Shown here in pieces: positions 19,599 to 23,915 of a DNA stretch of 23,915 nucleotides. Made by a program: the position numbers and the translations under genes. Below the pieces are notes generated by a model, which was given only the letters and a program-made list of their open reading frames with translations, ran no database searches and was not told the origin of the DNA. Each line of letters begins with the position of its first letter. The stretch's first letter is position 1. Origin of the DNA: a virus; the IMG/VR virus record IMGVR_UViG_3300044675_000795, positions 1-23,915 of that record; one strand, given 5' to 3'.

Positions 19599-20372
19599 AT
19601 GCAAAAACTGGAACTCACGGTGCAGGCGGCTGGCAAACCGGAGGAACTCTGTTCCAACATTCGCTCGTCGCTTGCCCGTGGGTTGCCAGAGTTGGCCCCC
19701 GCTCTCTGCACCCACGATGGAACATTCGTGTGTGTAGCGAGTGGGTGGTCAATGCCTAGTTTCGTAGAGGACATCCGGGCGCAGCGACAGGCCGGTCGCC
19801 CGATTGTCGCTGTAAAGGCCGCACACGACTTCCTGTGCGAGAACGGCATAGAGCCTGACCTGTGGCTCAACCTCGACCCCCGTGACCGCACAAGCGGTAT
19901 ACAGCGCCATAACGCGCACACCACCTACCTCGTTGCCTCCCGCTGCCCCCCGGTCACCTTCGACACGCTAAAAGAGCGCAAGGTTGTGCTGTGGCACTCA
20001 TGGGCTGAAGGGCCGGAGATGAAGGCGCTGGGCGCTGGCAAGTTAGCGGTCGGCGGCGGCACCACCTCGGGGATGCGTGCCATCAACATCGGGTACCTGC
20101 TTGGCTTTCGCAACTTTGTTTTGTACGGATACGACAGTTGCAATCGGGCTGACGGCATTAAGCGGTTTACCGGCGAGATGACCGGCCCGACGATGGATGT
20201 CTATGTGGGCGCAGAAAAGCGCAAGTTCACCTGCAATGCTGCGATGGCGCAGCAGGCAAACGAGTTCCAGATGATTTACTCCGTGATGCCAGAAATTACG
20301 GTTGAGGCCAAGGGGCCGGGGTTGATTGCCGCCATCATCGAAGAGCGCCGCAAGATGGCGTTGGCTGCTTGA
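19599..20372 (+). CDS. DUF115/MptE-like protein (257 aa)
   Basis: ATG 19599 lies two bases after the previous stop, without a clear ribosome binding site. The protein has CVASGWSMPSFVEDIRAQRQ, WLNLDPRD, and the signature GGGTTSGMRAINIGYLLGFR followed by NFVLYGYDSC. These fit the DUF115/6-hydroxymethylpterin pyrophosphokinase MptE-like superfamily, which also includes Maf-type glycosylation proteins. In phages its substrate is not known; a role in modifying a surface or virion glycan, or a nucleotide, is possible. Its placement between capsid decoration and tail genes is unusual for an enzyme. Confidence 0.8.
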   Translation: MQKLELTVQAAGKPEELCSNIRSSLARGLPELAPALCTHDGTFVCVASGWSMPSFVEDIRAQRQAGRPIVAVKAAHDFLCENGIEPDLWLNLDPRDRTSGIQRHNAHTTYLVASRCPPVTFDTLKERKVVLWHSWAEGPEMKALGAGKLAVGGGTTSGMRAINIGYLLGFRNFVLYGYDSCNRADGIKRFTGEMTGPTMDVYVGAEKRKFTCNAAMAQQANEFQMIYSVMPEITVEAKGPGLIAAIIEERRKMALAA

Positions 20373-20373
20373 G

Positions 20374-21201
20374 ATGGCGATACCCTCACGGGTGCTGGGC
20401 GCAGGCGTAGACAGCCTCAAGACCGTTTCCATCTGCGGCGACGGCACCAGCACAGCGACCGCTGCCGGAACTTCGGCAGGCAACGCGCTGCAATTAACTT
20501 ATGTTTACACCAATGTAGATAGCGCGGCGGTTGGCACGGGCGTAAGACTTCCACCGACGGAGATGGGCGAAACCGTCATCGTTAAAAACAGCACCGCTAA
20601 CCCCATCACGGTGTACCCGTATGACGCGGGTAGCAGCATCAACAATGCAGGCTTTGGCACGATTAACCCTGACTGCTCGGCTATGTTCTTTGCCGTCAGC
20701 AACACGCTTTGGGAAGAGTTACAGGGCTTCGGGCGGTCGGTTCCTATCCTGCACTACGGTTCGTTTTCGGACACCACCACGCAGGTTGCTGCGTCGATTG
20801 ATGTTGCCTACGGCATGGTGTTTAACACCACCGACAGCAGCAACGGGGTGTCTGTCGGGTCGCCTACCTCACGGCTCGTTGTGGCTAATCAGGGTGTCTA
20901 CAATGTGCAATTCTCGGCGCAATTGGATAAGACCTCTGGCGGTGCTGGCAACATCTACATTTGGCTTCGCAAGAACGGAACCAATGTCCCAAACACAGCA
21001 ACTACAATTGCTATTCAAGGCACCGCAGCCAGAACGGTAGCGGCGTGGAACTTCATAATTCAATTGGAACCCACGCACTATGTAGAATTGATGTGGGCAA
21101 CAGACGATACCAGCGTTAGAATCCTCGCAGCCAGCGCCACAAGTGTCTGGCCTGCAATTCCTTCGGTCATTGCGACCTTAACACAGGTCAACAACCTGTG
21201 A
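20374..21201 (+). CDS. Virion protein with C1q-like C-terminal domain (275 aa)
   Basis: ATG 20374 is one base past the previous stop region; the open frame begins upstream at 20326 but that is a shadow. Residues 1-125 (MAIPSRVLGAGVDSLKTVSI, ETVIVKNSTANPITVYPYDA) form a beta-rich start. From about 127 the protein reads PILHYGSFSDTTTQVAASID, then SRLVVANQGVYNVQFSAQLD, IYIWLRKNGTNVPNTATTIA and YVELMWATDD. This is a C1q/TNF-like jelly roll seen at the ends of phage fibres and decoration proteins. It probably sits on the virion surface and binds glycan or host. Confidence 0.72.
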   Translation: MAIPSRVLGAGVDSLKTVSICGDGTSTATAAGTSAGNALQLTYVYTNVDSAAVGTGVRLPPTEMGETVIVKNSTANPITVYPYDAGSSINNAGFGTINPDCSAMFFAVSNTLWEELQGFGRSVPILHYGSFSDTTTQVAASIDVAYGMVFNTTDSSNGVSVGSPTSRLVVANQGVYNVQFSAQLDKTSGGAGNIYIWLRKNGTNVPNTATTIAIQGTAARTVAAWNFIIQLEPTHYVELMWATDDTSVRILAASATSVWPAIPSVIATLTQVNNL

Positions 21202-21236
21202 TTTCTTCCCTCACCTCCCCACAGGAGTAAACGACG

Positions 21237-21785
21237 ATGCCTCTAGATAGCGACATTTTTAACGCGGACGAGCAACTCCAAGTCGAGTTCTACATCGCAA
21301 AGGATGTAGACCCGAAGTGGGACGGCAAGCCGTTTGTGCGTATTAACATTCCCGGCGACAAGACAACCATCATCGAACAGCCGATGAATGAAGACCACAA
21401 GAAGCGGTTTCCGCGTCAGTATCTCTATTTCCAGATGAAGCAAAACGAGCAGGATGCCCCCGCAATCGGCACCTCGCTTGATGTCTGGTTTACCGATGGC
21501 AACGGCGACATTACCCGTGGACACATTGAGGAACTTCGCATCCTGAAGTTCCAGACCGTAGAGCAGATTGCCAGCGCATCCGACGCGCAGTTGCAGCGCA
21601 TCGGCATGGGTGGCCCCGGTTTGCGTGAGAAGGCAAAAGCGTTTCTTGCAAAGCGGAATCGCTCGGAAACCGAAAATCAATTGGACGACACCAAAAAACA
21701 ACTGGCAGAACTTCAGGCGCAGATGGCAGCGTTGATGACGCGCAAGGCTGGTCGCCCGAAGAAGGAACCCGTTGCGGAGAGTTAA
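21237..21785 (+). CDS. Conserved phage protein, C-terminal coiled coil (182 aa)
   Basis: CACAGGAG precedes ATG 21237. Residues 1-100 (MPLDSDIFNADEQLQVEFYI, DPKWDGKPFVRINIPGDKTT, RFPRQYLYFQM) form a beta-rich domain found in unnamed phage head-tail genes. Residues about 108-135 (TVEQIASASDAQLQRIGMGG, PGLREKAKAFL) resemble a helix-hairpin-helix. A coiled coil and a basic KAGRPKKEP tail follow. The tail could touch DNA. Function unknown. Confidence 0.72.
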   Translation: MPLDSDIFNADEQLQVEFYIAKDVDPKWDGKPFVRINIPGDKTTIIEQPMNEDHKKRFPRQYLYFQMKQNEQDAPAIGTSLDVWFTDGNGDITRGHIEELRILKFQTVEQIASASDAQLQRIGMGGPGLREKAKAFLAKRNRSETENQLDDTKKQLAELQAQMAALMTRKAGRPKKEPVAES

Positions 21786-21788
21786 CGA

Positions 21789-22703
21789 ATGAGCACCACA
21801 ACCATGTTGGCGTTGGTTCAGCAGGTCACCGCTGAACTGGGTTTACCGATACCGGCTACGGTGGCGGGTAACCCCAATCAGGATGTGGTGCAGATTCTTG
21901 CCCTGATGAACGCCTCGGGGTACGAGTTGATGCGGCGTGCTGACTGGCGCGAATTGACCAAGCAGCACACCTTCTACACCGAGGCCATCAGCACTACGGG
22001 TACATGGACGACCTCGGCATATACCATTACCGGCATCCCCGATACCTCGCTCATCGACTCGACCTATCAGGTGCAGGGCGTTGGTATCCCCAATGCCACC
22101 TATGTGACGGGCGTGCTGTCTCCCTCGGCTGTCTCTATCAACTACGAGCCGACAGAGGCGCAGGTCGGTGGCGGTCTGGTGTTCCAAAAGGTCAAGTACG
22201 GCCTGCCCTCGGATTACTACAGCAGCGTCAACCGCACGCATTGGGACAAGAGCAAGCGTTGGGAGATGCTCGGCCCAGAGTCGCCGCAACAATGGGAATG
22301 GCTGCTCTCGGGCTACATCTCGACCGGCCCCCGTATCCGTTACCGCTTGCTCGGCAAATACTTCCAGATTTGGCCCGGAATGAACGCTGGCGAGTTGCTC
22401 GGCTTTGAGTACCGTAGCAACGCATGGGCAGAAAGCGCGGCGGGTGCTGCCAAGACTTCGATGACGGCAGACAACGACACCTGCATCTATCCCGACCGTG
22501 TGATGGTGCTGTCTACCAAACTCAAGTATTTCGAGGCAAAGGGCTTCGATACAACCGCCATCTTCCGCGACTACCTCGCTGAACTTGAGACGGCTATTGC
22601 ACAGGATACGGGCGCTGCCAACCTCTCGTTTGCCCCGCGTCCCGGCACGGTGCTTATTGGCTACGACAACATCCCTGACAGCGGCTACGGGTACGAGAAC
22701 TGA
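21789..22703 (+). CDS. Head-tail adaptor / tail tubular protein A-like
   Basis: ATG 21789 follows the previous stop by three bases, with GGAGAG upstream. The 304-residue protein starts MSTTTMLALVQQVTAELGLP, has YELMRRADWRELTKQHTF, a beta-rich centre, then KYGLPSDYYSSVNRTHWDKS and GPRIRYRLLGKYFQIWPGMN, and LGFEYRSNAW. The helical start, LP-x-D-Y segment and WP segment with GFEY recur in T7 gp11/P22-like gatekeeper and adaptor proteins. It would sit beneath the portal. The stop shares its last base with the next start (TGATG). Confidence 0.8.
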   Translation: MSTTTMLALVQQVTAELGLPIPATVAGNPNQDVVQILALMNASGYELMRRADWRELTKQHTFYTEAISTTGTWTTSAYTITGIPDTSLIDSTYQVQGVGIPNATYVTGVLSPSAVSINYEPTEAQVGGGLVFQKVKYGLPSDYYSSVNRTHWDKSKRWEMLGPESPQQWEWLLSGYISTGPRIRYRLLGKYFQIWPGMNAGELLGFEYRSNAWAESAAGAAKTSMTADNDTCIYPDRVMVLSTKLKYFEAKGFDTTAIFRDYLAELETAIAQDTGAANLSFAPRPGTVLIGYDNIPDSGYGYEN

Positions 22704-23915
22704 TGGCTGTTTCTCGTCGCCTCGTTCAACGCGCTGCGGCAAATGTCGCAAGTTTGCCGTCGCCCGTGGGCGGTTGGAACGCTCGGGATTCTCTCGCCAA
22801 CATGGCACCAACGGATGCCGTGCAGTTGGACAATTACTTTCCCGGCGTATCCAATGTTGTCTTGCGCGGCGGCTATGTTAAGCACGCCACGGGGTTTCCC
22901 GACGATGTAGAAACCCTGATGACCTACAGCGGCGGCACCTCTGACCAGTTGTGGGCGGTGTCGGATGGCAAGTTCTACAACGCTACATCTGCGGGTGCTA
23001 TTGGCGCGGCGGCGGTCAGCGGACTGACCAACTCCAAGTGGGAATACACCAATGTCACGACCGCAGGCGGCAACTACCTGTATGCCGCTAACGGTGTCAA
23101 CACGCCGTATCTTTACAACGGCTCAAGTTGGACAAGCATCACGGGTTCATCCTCGCCTGCCATTACGGGCGTTACGACCACTACGCTCAACTCTCCGACG
23201 CTTTTTAAGAACCGTGTGTGGTTTATCCAGAAGGACACGCTGAAGGCGTGGTACCTGCCGACCTCTAGCGTTGGCGGCGCGGCACAGGTTCTTGACCTGT
23301 CATCTATTGCGCGTCTGGGCGGCGTGTTGGTGTCGATGGCCTCGTGGACAATTGACGCTGGTTACGGCGTAGATGACAACCTTGTATTTGTCACCGACAA
23401 GGGCGAGGTAATCGTCTATCGCGGCACCGACCCCTCATCTGCCTCCACATGGGCGCTGATTGGCGTGTGGATTGTGGGTGCGCCTATCGGCACCCGCTCC
23501 CTGATGAAGTACGGCGGCGACCTTTTGGTGCTGACGCTTGACGGGCTGATTCCGATGGCCTCGGCGCTTCAATCCTCGCGGCTCGACCCCAACATCGCGC
23601 TATCGGACAAGATACAGGGTGCGTTTGCGGCGGCTGCTGCGGCATATAGGGACAACTTCGGGTGGTGTATGTTGTACAACCCGAAGAACAACGCCCTAAT
23701 CGTCAATGTCCCGGTGCGTGAAGGCGCACAAGAGCAGTTTGTGATGAACAACATCACGAAGGCGTGGTGCAGGTTTACAAACTGGAACGCTTTTCACTTT
23801 GGGCTTCTTGACGACACTCCGTACTTTGGCGCTGCAACTTTCGTGGCAAAGGCTTGGACGACGGGTAGCACCGGCTACATTGATGACACAAGCAACATAA
23901 ACGGCAAGATTCTCC
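22703..23915 (+). CDS. Tail/stabilisation protein, 5' part (404 codons, open at the edge)
   Basis: ATG 22703 shares a base with the previous TGA. The frame stays open to the end of the window. It starts MAVSRRLVQRAAANVASLPS, then PVGGWNARDSLANMAPTDAV and QLDNYFPGVSNVVLRGGYVK. Later segments include WAVSDGKFYN, YLYAANGVNTPYLYNGSSW, LFKNRVWFIQKDTLKAWYLP and FGWCMLYNPKNNALIVNVPV. A GGWN-x-RDS opening followed by beta-propeller-like repeats is typical of podovirus tail-hub or head-closure (P22 gp10-like/T7 gp12-like) proteins. The C-terminal part is outside the window. Confidence 0.8.
   Translation, partial: MAVSRRLVQRAAANVASLPSPVGGWNARDSLANMAPTDAVQLDNYFPGVSNVVLRGGYVKHATGFPDDVETLMTYSGGTSDQLWAVSDGKFYNATSAGAIGAAAVSGLTNSKWEYTNVTTAGGNYLYAANGVNTPYLYNGSSWTSITGSSSPAITGVTTTTLNSPTLFKNRVWFIQKDTLKAWYLPTSSVGGAAQVLDLSSIARLGGVLVSMASWTIDAGYGVDDNLVFVTDKGEVIVYRGTDPSSASTWALIGVWIVGAPIGTRSLMKYGGDLLVLTLDGLIPMASALQSSRLDPNIALSDKIQGAFAAAAAAYRDNFGWCMLYNPKNNALIVNVPVREGAQEQFVMNNITKAWCRFTNWNAFHFGLLDDTPYFGAATFVAKAWTTGSTGYIDDTSNINGKIL

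Noticed and set aside
1-23915. CRISPR array, insertion sequence, integrase or rRNA
   Set aside because: No regularly spaced repeats, transposase or integrase motifs, or rRNA-like sequence were seen on either strand.

Overview
The window is most of the genome of a tailed phage or prophage with a podovirus-like (P22/T7-type) head and neck gene order: small terminase, large terminase, portal, scaffold, major capsid protein, decoration protein, head-tail adaptor, tail/stabilisation protein. The DNA is GC-rich, genes are packed with 1-4 bp start/stop overlaps (ATGA, GTGA, TAATG), and Shine-Dalgarno motifs are of the bacterial type. The host is probably a proteobacterium, but nothing in the sequence fixes it. 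No integrase, DNA polymerase, helicase or lysogeny repressor is visible here; the sequence is cut inside an endolysin on the left and a tail protein on the right.

Layout. 1-149: 3' end of an M15-type peptidase endolysin (+). 150-220: tRNA-Gln(UUG) on the minus strand, touching the endolysin stop codon. 234-4495 (minus): one long early operon that starts at a strong promoter near 4550 and reads, in transcription order, three tiny ORFs, ERF annealing protein, YqaJ/lambda-type exonuclease, an SSB-like protein, a glycosyltransferase, NinB, a coiled-coil protein, a YbcO-type nuclease, a conserved phage protein and a 38-residue basic ORF. It is mainly a recombination cassette. 4500-4610: control region with a near-perfect palindromic operator over the -35 box of the leftward promoter, next to a Cro-like repressor gene. 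5205-7854 (+): a DUF559 endonuclease-like moron, a replication-protein-like C-terminal domain, small unknown proteins and two PD-(D/E)XK nuclease-like proteins, met tail to tail by a minus-strand methyltransferase (7821-8345). 8399-23915 (+): late/structural operon, led by a ferritin-like small protein and a polyvalent-type ADP-ribosyltransferase-like protein, then packaging and virion genes.

The most striking content is a pair of intervening elements in the late genes. First, the major capsid gene is split by a compact 243-nt group I intron (18782-19024). P1 with a U-G pair at the splice site, P3, P4, P5, P7, P8, P9 and several GAAA-capped hairpins can be paired by eye, and splicing restores the conserved capsid C-terminus. 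Second, a free-standing HNH endonuclease (12021-12518) sits inside the start of a small conserved gene. The original first nine codons remain as a stump, and the downstream gene has a replacement start coding for nearly the same residues with different codons. Other notable items are a five-fold 20-residue repeat in a virion protein, a 14-codon relic resembling the N-terminus of phage replication proteins, and three promoters that may share a TTGCAT -35 box.
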